64,000 nucleotides of DNA, taken from positions 372,001 to 436,000 of the forward strand of contig NZ_SZVW01000001.1 of assembly GCF_007655005.1 (NCBI RefSeq), read 5' to 3'. The notes beneath the pieces were generated by a model. It searched no databases and was not told the origin of the DNA. It saw nothing but the letters and a program-made list of their open reading frames with translations. Both the position numbers and the translations under genes were made by a program. Of the stretch, positions 35,803 through 44,474 are shown piece by piece (position 1 is the stretch's first letter; every line of letters begins with the position of its first letter). Source of the DNA: Streptomyces tibetensis. GTDB taxonomy: Bacteria > Actinomycetota > Actinomycetes > Streptomycetales > Streptomycetaceae.

Positions 35803-35904
35803 CTCACGCCCCCCGCGCGTACGGTCGCGAAGCCCCGGGAGCACCGATGCGGTCGGCGGCTTCGGTAACGGTGTCCATAAGCACTCCAGACTTCCCATCG
35901 GGTG

Positions 35905-36654
35905 TCACCATCTGGTGGCGTCACGCATCGACTGCTGCCAGTACGTGACGTCCAGAGAGTCGTCGACGTAGACGCCCCCGGCGGGCAGCGCCGGGTGGGC
36001 GATCGCGGGAATGTCCTCCCCGGCGGATCGGCCCTGGAAGGCGACGGTGAGGGACGTCTCGGTTCTGCCGTTCGCACCGCTGCCGTTGGTGGCCGACAGG
36101 CTCGCGCAGGCGTAGCCGGACTCGCTGGGCGCGAGCGTGACGGTGGCCCGCGGCTTGGAGCGCTCGATGACCGGCGGCGACTGGGCCTCGCCGAAGCGGA
36201 GGACCGGGTAGCCGTAGAGGCGGCAGGGGACGCTGCCGGTGTTGGTGACGGTGAGCAGCATGTGGTTCACGGGGCGGTTCAGGGGAGCCGCGACCGTCGC
36301 GGTGTGGGAGCCCTGACAGGGGGCGCCGTCACCCGTGCCGGAGTCGCCGGTACCGGTCCTTCCGTTCCCTCCCGTCGCGGAGCCGCCGGCGCCGGTCTCA
36401 CCGTTCCGTCCCGCCGCGGGCTCCTTTCCCGCGGGCGTGTCCGCGGGCGTCTCCTGGCGCGGCCACGAACCGTGGGGGGCGGGCTCCTCGTCCTCGTCAG
36501 AGGACGAGCCGGAGGGCGACCCGGTCGAGGAGACGGCTGTCGACGAGCCCTCGGCACGGGTACCCGATCCATCGGCGCACGCGGTCATGGAGAGGGCGGC
36601 GATCGCCACCGCCACAGCGGCGGTCAGAGAGCCACGGTGCATGTGACGGGGCAT
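35905..36654 (-). CDS. DUF4232 lipoprotein, copy 2
   Basis: This encodes 249 aa from ATG 36654. The leader AGAAGGG before the ATG matches copy 1 at 31496, which supports this start over the ATG four codons inside. A signal peptide with lipobox (ALSMTAC) is followed by a longer Ser/Glu/Gly/Thr linker than in copy 1 (about 90 residues, with a TGTGDSGTGDG run), then the DUF4232 domain (TATVAAPLNRPVNHMLLTVT, CRLYGYPV, LAPSESGYACASL). An extra Cys replaces Gly in that last motif. Two copies of the 20-bp motif lie upstream at 36769 and 36813. Confidence 0.9.
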   Translation of the reverse strand: MPRHMHRGSLTAAVAVAIAALSMTACADGSGTRAEGSSTAVSSTGSPSGSSSDEDEEPAPHGSWPRQETPADTPAGKEPAAGRNGETGAGGSATGGNGRTGTGDSGTGDGAPCQGSHTATVAAPLNRPVNHMLLTVTNTGSVPCRLYGYPVLRFGEAQSPPVIERSKPRATVTLAPSESGYACASLSATNGSGANGRTETSLTVAFQGRSAGEDIPAIAHPALPAGGVYVDDSLDVTYWQQSMRDATRW

Positions 36655-36768
36655 GTGGGGCGGGACCCTTCTGTGTGCGGCAGGTCTGGCGCTTCGATGA
36701 CCAGGCCATGACCGGAGCCTGCGGGACGACCCGTCCCAGCCGCTACGGAAGGCGGGCGGCCTGAGACG

Positions 36769-36834
36769 CTGGGACGCGGAAATGGGCTCTGAGCAGAGAG
36801 AACGTCGGCGGTCTGGGATACGGAGTGGGACGTA
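36769..36834 (+). repeat. Two copies of the 20-bp motif upstream of DUF4232 copy 2
   Basis: CTGGGACGCGGAAATGGG begins at 36769 and CTGGGATACGGAGTGGGACG begins at 36813, 44 bases apart. They match the motif at 31641-31682 and 32471 in sequence, orientation and place upstream of the gene. Confidence 0.55.
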
Positions 36835-36868
36835 CCGGGCCTTGCATGCGAGCGGCCGTGTCAGCCGG

Positions 36869-37415
36869 TCACAGACGTGTTGCCACGCGGACCAGGTCGG
36901 CGACCGCGCGAGATCGGCTCTGCGGGGGCCAGGCGATCACCGTTGTCACGGGCCGGGCATCCGAAGCCGGCACGGCGGCGAGATCCCGGCGCAGGTCGGT
37001 GGCGGCGGACTCGGAAATGATCACGGTAGTGCGGCCGAGCGCGATCAGCTGGAAGAGCTGTGTGAGGTTCCGTACCTCCGCTCCCGGTCCCTCCGGGCAG
37101 CTGCCGTCATGACGGGGCCAACGGGCCATCTGGAGTTCCGGCAACGCGGTGACCTCGGCCTCCCGGACCTGTGGGCGTCCGGCCAGGGGGTGGGGGGTGG
37201 GCAGGATCGCCATCTGTCGCTCGGTATGGAGCACTTCGGTGTCGAGTCCGGCCGTCGAGTCGAAGGGCAGGTGCAGCAGAGCCGCATCGGCTTCCCCGTT
37301 CTCCAGCAGTTTCTGTTGCCGATGTGCCTCGCAGAGCAGCAGGTCGACGGTGGCCGCGCCGGGTTCCGCACCGTAGGCATCGAGCAGTTTGGCCGCCAGC
37401 TCGCCGGCGGTGGTG
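36869..37415 (-). pseudogene. LysR-family regulator fragment (substrate-binding domain only)
   Basis: An open frame without its own start encodes a LysR effector-domain sequence: GELAAKLLDAYGAEPGAATV, VDLLLCEAHRQQKLLENGEA, DAALLHLPFD, LHTERQMAILPTPHPLAGRP, and near the end ARPVTTVIAWPPQSRSRAVA. It stops at 36869. The helix-turn-helix and the first third of the domain are gone: immediately upstream lies a run of GGTGAGC heptamers, and no LysR-like sequence follows. The GTG-rich repeat may have been the site of the truncation. A 121-codon piece starting at 37234 could still be made but would lack DNA binding. Confidence 0.75.
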
Positions 37416-37453
37416 AGCGGTGAGCGGTGAGCCGTGAGCCGTGAGCGGTGAAG
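37412..37453 (+). repeat. GGTGAGC heptamer array
   Basis: Six consecutive seven-base units lie here: three GGTGAGC, two CGTGAGC and one GGTGAAG. The array sits exactly at the broken 5' end of the LysR fragment. Confidence 0.9.
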
Positions 37454-37495
37454 GTCGGGCCGGGTGGCGAAAGGGTCTGTGGCTTCCCGGTCGCC

Positions 37496-38512
37496 TCAGG
37501 GACGGCTGCCGTCGGGCCGAGCGGGCCGCCCCCCGGTCCGCGTCTGTCCGCCGCCACTGCCGCGCTCGGCACCAGAGCCGTCACTGCCGGCAGCCGAACC
37601 GTCGTCCGCGGCGGCCGAGTTGCCGCCTCCGGCCCCCGAGCCGCTGACCGCTCCCGCCGAGCCGCTGTCGGCCTTGCCCGAGCCACTGTCAGCCTTGGAG
37701 CCACTGTTCGCTGAGCCCGGTCCGCTGCCGTTGCCCTTGCCGCTGTTCCCGGAGGCTCCCGTGCCCTTCTCCGGTCCGGCTGTACGGCCGGGGCGGGCGT
37801 CGGACCGGGCCGCCTGCTCGGCGCAGTACGCGGTGACGTGCCTCTCGCCGCCCGCGGCCGCGACGAGGCGCTGCCAGGCCGTCGCGTCCATGACCCGGCC
37901 CCGGCGCCCGGCCTTCTCGTAGGCGCGGCAGTGCGCTTCGGTGTCCTGAGCGGCGGCGGGACGGCCCGGGGGCGCGGCGGAGGAGACGGACTCCGCGCCG
38001 GTGGGCCCGCCCGCCGGGTTTCCGGGGGCGGGCGGGGAGGTGGGCGCGTGGGAGCGGCCCGGCTCGTCGGAGCCGGACGGGGAGTCGGACGAGCCGATCG
38101 CCGCGACCGCCACACCGCCCAGTGTGAGACTGGCGAGCAGCACCGAGAGAGTGGTCCTCAGCGAACGCCCGGTCAGCCGCCGCTCCCGGGGCCGCCAGTC
38201 GTCCCGGCGGCGGGAGCGCGCCCGGTGCGCGCCGGAGCCCCGGGCGGCCCGGAACGCGGCCACGGCCCGCTGTTCGGCCCCGCTGTCGATCCGGCCCTGA
38301 GTGAGAGCGGCGACGAGGAACGCCTGCACCTCGGCCTCGTCGAGGACAACGGCCGGCCCCGGGGGGTGCGGCGGGCTGCCGGAGCCGGCCGTTGCGGGGT
38401 CGCGGGGAAGCGGGTCGCCGGCGTCCCGTGCCGCCCGGCGGGCATACGCGGAGTCGCCGAGGTGCACACCCCGACGGCCGGCAGGCCCGCCGTCGCTTCG
38501 ATGTCCACCCAT
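37496..38512 (-). CDS. Membrane protein encoded downstream of an ECF-type sigma factor
   Basis: This encodes 338 aa from ATG 38512; a GTG 15 codons inside (38467) is another possible start. The cytoplasmic part (residues about 50-115) has a helical VLDEAEVQAFLVAALTQGRI and a basic stretch. One membrane helix follows (RTTLSVLLASLTLGGVAVAA, residues about 120-142), then a Pro/Gly linker, a small conserved part with two Cys (EAHCRAYEKAGRRGRVMDAT, HVTAYCAEQAARS), and a long Gly/Ser/Ala tail. It follows the sigma gene at 38653 on the same strand, 140 bases downstream. That position and topology suggest a sigma-linked regulator, but there is no zinc-binding anti-sigma motif. Confidence 0.75.
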   Translation of the reverse strand: MGGHRSDGGPAGRRGVHLGDSAYARRAARDAGDPLPRDPATAGSGSPPHPPGPAVVLDEAEVQAFLVAALTQGRIDSGAEQRAVAAFRAARGSGAHRARSRRRDDWRPRERRLTGRSLRTTLSVLLASLTLGGVAVAAIGSSDSPSGSDEPGRSHAPTSPPAPGNPAGGPTGAESVSSAAPPGRPAAAQDTEAHCRAYEKAGRRGRVMDATAWQRLVAAAGGERHVTAYCAEQAARSDARPGRTAGPEKGTGASGNSGKGNGSGPGSANSGSKADSGSGKADSGSAGAVSGSGAGGGNSAAADDGSAAGSDGSGAERGSGGGQTRTGGRPARPDGSRP

Positions 38513-38652
38513 GTCCGGTTCCGTTCCTGCTCGATCCGATCGATCCCGCTGCCACTCCGGCGCCGGGCCCCAGTACGTCCCGCCGGTCCGCCCCGTTCAG
38601 GGCGCCGGGTCCGCGCGACCCGGCCGGGCCGTCAGCGAAACCACCGGTTCCG

Positions 38653-39270
38653 CTACGTCGACTCCCCCAGCGTCCGGGGAGTCTCATCCGTCACACTCTC
38701 CGCGCGCAGCTGCCGGGCGAGGCGTTTCAGACCCCGGTGGGCGGCCGTGCGTACGGCACCCTGCCGCTTGCCCAGGACCCGCGCGGCGGCAGGGCCGTCG
38801 AGGCCGACCACGACCCGCAGCAGCACGGCCTCGGCCTGGTCCCGCGGCAACCCCCGGACCAGCTCCAGGGCGCGCTCGGTGGAGAGGGCCTCCAGCGCCT
38901 GGTCGTGCGTGCTCTGCGGTCCGGGCAGGTCCAGGACGTCCTGCTCCAGCGCGGACGAGCGGGGCCGTACCCGCTGCCGGCGCAGGTGGTCCAGCGCCCG
39001 GTGCCGGGCGATGGTCGCCGTCCAGCCGCGAAAGCCTGCCCCGTCGCCCCGGAACCGCCCGAGGTCCCGGGCGATCTCCAGCCAGGCGTCGGACGCCACG
39101 TCCTCCGCGTCGTCGCCGACCAGGCCGCGCAGATAGCCGAGCAGTCCGGGCTGCACGAACCGGTAGGCGGCCGCGAAGGCCGCCTCGTCACCCTGCTGGG
39201 CCCGCGCCACGGCCTCGCCCAGCTCCCCGTCGTACGCCTGCCCGCGCCGGGGCTCCGCTCCCTGACCCAA
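38653..39270 (-). CDS. RNA polymerase sigma factor, ECF type
   Basis: This encodes 205 aa from TTG 39270, with GAGGA about seven bases upstream; no ATG or GTG lies in frame near the fold's start, so the rare TTG start is the best reading. Region 2 is clear (AAAYRFVQPGLLGYLRGLVG, DDAEDVASDAWLEIARDLGR, RGWTATIARHRALDHLRR). Region 4 follows (LPRDQAEAVLLRVVVGLDGP, KRQGAVRTAAHRGLKRLARQ). It is divergent from the secreted amidase gene across a 205-base gap that should hold promoters for both. The membrane protein downstream may modulate it. Confidence 0.85.
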   Translation of the reverse strand: MGQGAEPRRGQAYDGELGEAVARAQQGDEAAFAAAYRFVQPGLLGYLRGLVGDDAEDVASDAWLEIARDLGRFRGDGAGFRGWTATIARHRALDHLRRQRVRPRSSALEQDVLDLPGPQSTHDQALEALSTERALELVRGLPRDQAEAVLLRVVVGLDGPAAARVLGKRQGAVRTAAHRGLKRLARQLRAESVTDETPRTLGEST

Positions 39271-39475
39271 GTACCGTCCTCGTCCGTGCCGAGTGCGCGC
39301 CCTCCCACCGTGATCAGCGCCGGTCCGCCCGGAAGTGTCACAGCGCGTCAGACGACCGTTCGGGTCAACCCGACCCGCCGTCCTCGGGAGCCCGGCCCCG
39401 CGGAGGTTTCGGCCAAGTGCCGTACCGGGGAGCTCTGCACGCGATGCCACCCCGCACACGAAAGGCGAGCGCCGT

Positions 39476-40741
39476 ATGACACACCGCCTCCTGCGCACCG
39501 CCGTCGCCACCGCCCTGGCCCTCGGTGCCCTCGGCCTGACGCAGCCCGCCCGGGCCACCCCCTCGGACGGTGTGCACACCGTCCGGGTGCCGGACGGCGA
39601 CCCCCACGACCGGTCCCTCGCCCCGCGCACCACCGAGCCGTTCAGCCTGATCGGCATCACCTGGGACGACCCGGACGCGGTTTTCGACGGCTCCGCCCAG
39701 GTGCGCACCCGCTCCCGGAAGAGCGGCGCGTGGACCGCGTGGCGCCCCCTGGACACCGAAGGCCGTACGCCCGAGGCCGGCCCCGACCGCGACCGGGCCG
39801 GGGTGCGCGGCAGCACCCAGCCGCTGTGGACCGGGCCCTCGGACGGTGTCCAGGTGCGTGTGACGGGCTCGCGCCTGCCGGAGGGCCTGCGGGTCGAACT
39901 GGTCGACCCCGAGGCCGGGTCGGACCCCGTGCACACCGCGGTCGTCGAGCCGGACGGGGCCGGGCCGGCGCCCGGCCCGCTCTCGGCCGGGCGTCCCGCC
40001 GTGACATCGCGCTCCGCCTGGGGCGCCGACGAGTCCCTGGTGAAGGACCCGCCCACCCTGACGGGTGGCACGAAGGCGATGTTCGTCCACCACACGGCGG
40101 GCACCAACGACTACACCTGCTCCCAGTCGGCGTCGATCGTGCGCGGCGTGTTCCTCTACCACGTGCAGAGCAACGGCTGGAACGACATCGGCTACCACTT
40201 CCTCGTCGACAAGTGCGGCACCGTCTTCGAGGGACGTGCCGGCGGCATCGACAAGCCCGTCCTCGGCGCGCACACCTACGGGTTCAACACCGCCACCAGC
40301 AGCGTGTCGGTGCTCGGCGACTACTCCACGGCGGCCACGAACGCCGCGGTGCGCGCGTCGGTCGCGAAGGTCGCGGCGTGGAAGCTCGGCCTCTACGGCA
40401 TCGCGCCGACCGGGACGGTCGTGCTGACCTCCGGGGCCGACAACGGCAAGTACAAGCTGGGCCAGAAGGGCACGTTCCAACGCATCTCCGGCCACCGCGA
40501 CGGCTACCCGACCGAGTGCCCCGGACAGAACCTCTACGACGACCTGCCCGAGATCCGCACCCTGGCGGCGAACGCGGCGAACGCGGCGAACGCCGCAACG
40601 ACGGCCGCGCCCGCCGCCGAGCCGCCCGACGGCCCTCAGGCCGTGGTCGAGGGCGTGGTCGAGGGCGTGCTGGAAGGCGCCGAGGGCGTCGAGGGTGTGA
40701 TCGAAGGCGTGGACGGGCAGGTCCGCGCCCGCCGACGCTAA
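39476..40741 (+). CDS. Secreted peptidoglycan-recognition N-acetylmuramoyl-L-alanine amidase
   Basis: This encodes 421 aa from ATG 39476, with AAAGG upstream. A signal peptide (HRLLRTAVATALALGALGLT) ends in ARA. A central PGRP/amidase-2 domain spans residues about 185-370: RSAWGADESL, then the zinc ligand in FVHHTAGTNDYTC, a Tyr in FLYHVQSNGWNDIGYHFLVD, and a C-terminal zinc region SGHRDGYPTECPG. This enzyme class cleaves the amide bond between muramic acid and the stem peptide. Residues 1-180 form a separate N-terminal domain common in Streptomyces amidases. The tail is an Ala/Asn run and repeats of VVEGV and VEG. Its stop overlaps the next gene's stop through a shared CTA/TAA. Confidence 0.92.
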   Translation: MTHRLLRTAVATALALGALGLTQPARATPSDGVHTVRVPDGDPHDRSLAPRTTEPFSLIGITWDDPDAVFDGSAQVRTRSRKSGAWTAWRPLDTEGRTPEAGPDRDRAGVRGSTQPLWTGPSDGVQVRVTGSRLPEGLRVELVDPEAGSDPVHTAVVEPDGAGPAPGPLSAGRPAVTSRSAWGADESLVKDPPTLTGGTKAMFVHHTAGTNDYTCSQSASIVRGVFLYHVQSNGWNDIGYHFLVDKCGTVFEGRAGGIDKPVLGAHTYGFNTATSSVSVLGDYSTAATNAAVRASVAKVAAWKLGLYGIAPTGTVVLTSGADNGKYKLGQKGTFQRISGHRDGYPTECPGQNLYDDLPEIRTLAANAANAANAATTAAPAAEPPDGPQAVVEGVVEGVLEGAEGVEGVIEGVDGQVRARRR

Positions 40742-41133
40742 CGCCGGGGCGCGGTGCTCATCGCGTCCCGGCACAGCAGCCGCAGCGATCCATGGCCGCC
40801 GTAGCACCGGCGGGCCTCGTCGATGGGGTCCCACAGGCGCCCGTCGGGAGTGCGGATCCAGTGGTCCCCGCCGGTCGCCCACCACTCGGCGCCGGTCTGA
40901 CGCGCCATCACCTCACCCGCGTACGCGCCGAAGCCGCGCAGCACCTGCTGGACCGCCGCGTCGGGCGCTCCCTCCCGCCGTATCCCCTCGATCATCCGGT
41001 CGATGCTCCACAGGCTCTGCGCCGAGTAGTCGAGGCGCAGCCGTGCTCCCTCGCGCATCGTCGCCACTGTGTCCGCCGCCCATCGCAGCGGCTTCGCAGC
41101 CGCCGATGGCCTGGTCTCCGCTTGAGTCGTCAC
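40738..41133 (-). CDS. Conserved hypothetical Streptomyces protein
   Basis: This encodes 131 aa if started at GTG 41133; a longer frame to 41220 starts at ATG but its first residues look non-coding. The body has helical sequence LRLDYSAQSLWSIDRMIEGI, then GFGAYAGEVMARQTGAEWWA and HWIRTPDGRLWDPIDEARRC. This resembles small actinobacterial proteins of unknown function that carry a conserved GAYxGEV motif. There is no signal or membrane segment. It converges on the amidase gene with a four-base overlap. Confidence 0.7.
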   Translation of the reverse strand: MTTQAETRPSAAAKPLRWAADTVATMREGARLRLDYSAQSLWSIDRMIEGIRREGAPDAAVQQVLRGFGAYAGEVMARQTGAEWWATGGDHWIRTPDGRLWDPIDEARRCYGGHGSLRLLCRDAMSTAPRR

Positions 41134-41284
41134 ATCCCGGAAAGCGCTGCGGCGAAGCGTTTCGTCACCCGAAATCGGCGGCTTCCCCGAAGCGGCGCAG
41201 GACCGCCCCACCGCGCCCAAGGGACAGTCACAGGATGTGCCCAGGAACGGGGTTTAGGCCGGTCGGGCCGTCGGCCGCCGCCCT

Positions 41285-41839
41285 TCAGCCCCGCTGCCGG
41301 CTCCGGCGGGACACCACCGCGCGCAGGACCCGCCGCCCCTCGACCGACAACTCCAGGGCCCGGCGCAGCCCGGCCGGGCCATGTCCGGCCAGGACCTCCA
41401 GGACGGTGATCTGGCGGCGCAGTTCGGCCGCGACGAGGGGCGACATGCCCTCCGTACGGCCCTCGCGGCGGGAGTCGACGGACGAGGCCGCGTCCGCGGC
41501 GGTGTCCAGGAGCCGGTGGATCTGGAGGGAGGCGACGGAGCAGCCGTCGGCCCACACCCGGACCGCGGCGGCGGACCGCTCGGCGGGAGCGGCCTCCAGC
41601 ATCCGGTGGGCGAGCGCGGCCGCCTCGTCCCCGGCGCCGGCCGCGTCCAGCTTGCCGCGCGCCTGCTCCAGCCGCTCGCCCCACTCCTCGGCAGCGGCGC
41701 CGTCGCTGAGACTCGCCCACACCGGCCTGAGGACCTCGTCGTCGCCGCCCAGCAGGGGCACGCACCGATCCAAACAAGCCAGCCCGCTCGCGGCCAGCCC
41801 GCGTTCATCGGCCTGTGCGATCAACTCCACCAGGCTCAT
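41285..41839 (-). CDS. Hypothetical helical protein
   Basis: This encodes 184 aa from ATG 41839, with GGAGGAGG eight bases upstream. The sequence is Ala/Leu/Arg/Glu-rich and helical (MSLVELIAQADERGLAASGL, LAHRMLEAAPAERSAAAVRV, ELRRQITVLEVLAGHGPAGL), without signal peptide or membrane segment. Family not recognised. Codon use and ribosome site make it a secure gene. Confidence 0.8.
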   Translation of the reverse strand: MSLVELIAQADERGLAASGLACLDRCVPLLGGDDEVLRPVWASLSDGAAAEEWGERLEQARGKLDAAGAGDEAAALAHRMLEAAPAERSAAAVRVWADGCSVASLQIHRLLDTAADAASSVDSRREGRTEGMSPLVAAELRRQITVLEVLAGHGPAGLRRALELSVEGRRVLRAVVSRRSRQRG

Positions 41840-41945
41840 CCACGCCTCCTCCGCGGGCCTTCTTCGGGGCCCATCAGGCCACTAGCGGCCCTCACCCCTC
41901 ACGGAACCCGCACTTCCCCTTACTGCGTGCAACGGGCCCGGAGTG

Positions 41946-42488
41946 TCACAGGGGCACCACGCCCAGTCTGTCGAGGAAGCGGAACAGCAGGTTTTCAGCC
42001 AGGGGGTCCCCCCGCTCGAGCGAAGCCGAGAGTGGGGGAGGATCAGGGTCTGAAGTCAGTACGTCCACCAGTGCGCGGGCGTTCACCTCACGCCCGGCCT
42101 CGGCGGCCCAGCGCACGGCGTGCTCGGCGGCGTCGTCGGGGTCCAGGAAGTAGTCCTCCAAGGTGAGGCCCTCCCGGTCCGCCCCCAGGTACCCGGCCAT
42201 CGCGGAGCGCGCCAGGCAGGTCGTCCACGCCCCGCTCTCCGGAGCGGCGGCTTCCAGCACGACGCACTCGCTGTTCATGACGTACCCGAAGAGCGCCGGT
42301 GCCCCGGTCTCCCGGGCGAGGGCGTTCATGTTCCCGATGTCGCCGTCGCTGCTCGGGTACTCCCACACCTGCCATCCGCCCGGCGCCGAGGCACGCTGCG
42401 TCGGACCGTCCCCGGCCCCCGCCAGCGCGTCCAGCTCCGGCAGCGGCCGCTCCCCCCGGCCCACGACGAAATATCCCCAGTAGCCCAT
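41946..42488 (-). CDS. Conserved hypothetical protein interrupted in frame by a dispersed repeat
   Basis: This encodes 180 aa from ATG 42488 (an ATG seven codons upstream is possible). It begins MGYWGYFVVGRGERPLPELD and has a compact fold (WQVWEYPSSDGDIGNMNALA, FGYVMNSECVVLEAA, EGLTLEDYFLDPDDAAEHAV). Streptomyces proteins with this start are known but uncharacterised. Near the C-terminus it reads DPPPLSASLERGDPLA, encoded by a GC-rich hairpin element (42002-42041) that appears inserted in frame. The final residues (LFRFLDRLGVVPL) continue normally after it. Confidence 0.78.
   Translation of the reverse strand: MGYWGYFVVGRGERPLPELDALAGAGDGPTQRASAPGGWQVWEYPSSDGDIGNMNALARETGAPALFGYVMNSECVVLEAAAPESGAWTTCLARSAMAGYLGADREGLTLEDYFLDPDDAAEHAVRWAAEAGREVNARALVDVLTSDPDPPPLSASLERGDPLAENLLFRFLDRLGVVPL
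42002..42041 (-). repeat. GC-rich hairpin repeat of a type dispersed in Streptomyces
   Basis: On the plus strand GGGGGTCCCCCCGCTCGAGC continues with GAAGCCGAGAGTGGGGGAGG. TCCCCC and GGGGGGA arms enclose inner CTCG and CGAG arms, so it folds strongly. I recall this core (CTCGAGCGAAGCCGAGAG) as a recurrent short element in many Streptomyces genomes. Here it lies inside a gene and keeps the frame. Confidence 0.75.
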
Positions 42489-42585
42489 GTCCCGGTTCCC
42501 CCCCGGCATGTTCGATTGCGGTCGCGCCAGAAGACCACCACAGCCGTACGGGAGTTCGCAGCCGTATGGGCCAATTCGTGCCGGG

Positions 42586-44250
42586 TCAGCCGAGCCTGTC
42601 CGCCAGCGCCCGGAACTCCGCCCAGGACAGCTCCGGCTTGTCCGGGTCCCAGAGCTTCTGGACCGTCGCCCGCAGCGGCATCCGGATCCCGGCCGCCACC
42701 TGGTCCTGCGTCTGGGAGTCCGCGAGGTCGCACCACACCGCGAAGGACCCGCCGAGGATCTGGTCGTCGTAGCGCGCCGGGACGGCCGCGGTGCCGCGCA
42801 GCACCCGGGGCGTCCACTGCTCGTAGATCCGCTGCCCCGTCGGGTAGACGAAGGTCTGCGGCTCGCCGAGCACGTAGTACAGGAACTCGTCGTTGTAGTT
42901 GATCACCTTGCGGCCCGCCTGCAGATACTCCAGGGGCGCCCGGGCGCCGATCTCCTTGCCGGTCCAGTAGGCGACCTGGATGTCCTTGGCGGCCTGCACG
43001 GAGGTGCCCCGGAAGAAGCCGTCGTTCCAGGCGCGCGGGACGCGCTGATGCCCCCGGACGGTGTCGGCCCGGTCGTTCAGCCAGCCGGTGGTGAGGTCGG
43101 CGACCGTCGCGCCGGAGCCGTACTTCTTCTGGGCGGCGGCGGCCAGCTGCGGGAACGACGCCTCCGGGTCCGACCGGGTCAGCGCCTGGTACTCGTCACC
43201 GCCGAGGTGCCACGGCCCGCCGGGGAAGAGGTCCGCGTACTCGTCGAGCAGATCGTCGACGATCTGGGCGCTCTCGGCCTTGGAGATGTCGATGGCGCCC
43301 TGCACCGCCGAGCCCTGAGCGCTGCGCAGCTGCAGGTCGGGGTGGGCGTCGATGACCGCGCCGAGGTGCCCGGGCGAGTCGATCTCGGGGACGATCGTGA
43401 TGTGCCGGCTCTGCGCGAGGTCGATGATCCTGCGCACCTGCGCCTTGGTCAGATGCTGCCGCGACACGATCTCGGGATGCGAGGTCGACTCGATCCGGAA
43501 CCCCTGGTCGTCGGAGAAGTGCAGCCCCAGCTGGTTGAACTTCAGGTCGCCCAGTTCCCGGATCCGGTCCTCGATCCAGCCGGCCGTGAAGTTCTTGCGC
43601 GCGATGTCCAGCATGAACCCGCGCTGCGGCTTGGCCGGTTCGTCCTTCACGACCCCCTCGGGGGCCGTGCCGCCGTCGTGGGTCTCCTGCTTGAGCGTGC
43701 GGGTGCCGTAGAAGACCCCGGTGTCGGACGGCCCGTCGATCTCCACCCGCCCGTCGCGCACGGTCATCGTGTACGACTCCGGGTTGGCGCCCTTGTCGCC
43801 GTTCAGCCCCAGCCGCAGGTCCCCGGCCTTCTTGTCGCCCTTCTCGCCCGCGTACGTCATCCCGAGCTCGCCGGCGACCAGCCGCCCCTCGTCGGCCAGC
43901 GCCGGGTCGTCCACGACCACCCGGTTGCCCTGCCCGGGCCGCCAGCCCGGGCCGCGCGCCGGCTCGTGGTCGCGCACGGCGGGGATGGTGCGGGGTGCCT
44001 CGGACAGGGGGTAGGAGCGGGTCGGGCTCGGGGTGGCGCCGGCCTCGGGCTCTGTGTCCTGGGGCGCCGCCGAGGCCCCCCGGGAGGATCCGGCCTCCGA
44101 GGCCGTGGACCCGCCGTCACCGCCCGAGGCCGCCCAGAGCCCGAGACTCACCCCGGCCGCGACCACGACCAGCGCTACAGCCATGGCCACGACCAGCACC
44201 TGCCGCTGTTTCTCCTGCTTCGCCGAAGTCCGGCGCCTGTGCTGACTCAC
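42586..44250 (-). CDS. Beta-N-acetylhexosaminidase, GH20 family
   Basis: This encodes 554 aa from ATG 44250. A basic start and membrane segment (VLVVAMAVALVVVAAGVSLG) act as signal or anchor. An N-terminal GH20b-type domain follows (residues about 90-200), then the GH20 catalytic barrel with RGFMLDIARKNFTAGWIEDR, LGLHFSDDQGFRIES, VPEIDSPGHLGAVI and the catalytic Asp-Glu pair in WHLGGDEYQ. Length and motifs match exported hexosaminidases that remove terminal GlcNAc from chitin or peptidoglycan fragments. It is a single gene with its own upstream region. Confidence 0.93.
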   Translation of the reverse strand: MSQHRRRTSAKQEKQRQVLVVAMAVALVVVAAGVSLGLWAASGGDGGSTASEAGSSRGASAAPQDTEPEAGATPSPTRSYPLSEAPRTIPAVRDHEPARGPGWRPGQGNRVVVDDPALADEGRLVAGELGMTYAGEKGDKKAGDLRLGLNGDKGANPESYTMTVRDGRVEIDGPSDTGVFYGTRTLKQETHDGGTAPEGVVKDEPAKPQRGFMLDIARKNFTAGWIEDRIRELGDLKFNQLGLHFSDDQGFRIESTSHPEIVSRQHLTKAQVRRIIDLAQSRHITIVPEIDSPGHLGAVIDAHPDLQLRSAQGSAVQGAIDISKAESAQIVDDLLDEYADLFPGGPWHLGGDEYQALTRSDPEASFPQLAAAAQKKYGSGATVADLTTGWLNDRADTVRGHQRVPRAWNDGFFRGTSVQAAKDIQVAYWTGKEIGARAPLEYLQAGRKVINYNDEFLYYVLGEPQTFVYPTGQRIYEQWTPRVLRGTAAVPARYDDQILGGSFAVWCDLADSQTQDQVAAGIRMPLRATVQKLWDPDKPELSWAEFRALADRLG

Positions 44251-44474
44251 CCAGCCAACCTAAAACCCTCGGCCGCCCGGCGCGCGTCCACCACGCGTGC
44301 GGAAACTCTCCCTCCCGGGTGAAATTCGTGCATCCTTCGGACACGTCACGGTCGTACTCGATAGCGTGACGTCACATCTCTCACACCTTGCCCTGCCGAC
44401 ACACGTGACGCCCACGAGGACCCACGCTGCCCGCGCATCATGTCCCAGATCTCCCCGGCCGACTCGCCATACCG

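Noticed and set aside
38653..40107. A 484-codon frame with the sigma factor at its end
   Set aside because: The upstream 280 codons run opposite the amidase gene and are not protein-like; the sigma fold begins after TTG 39270.
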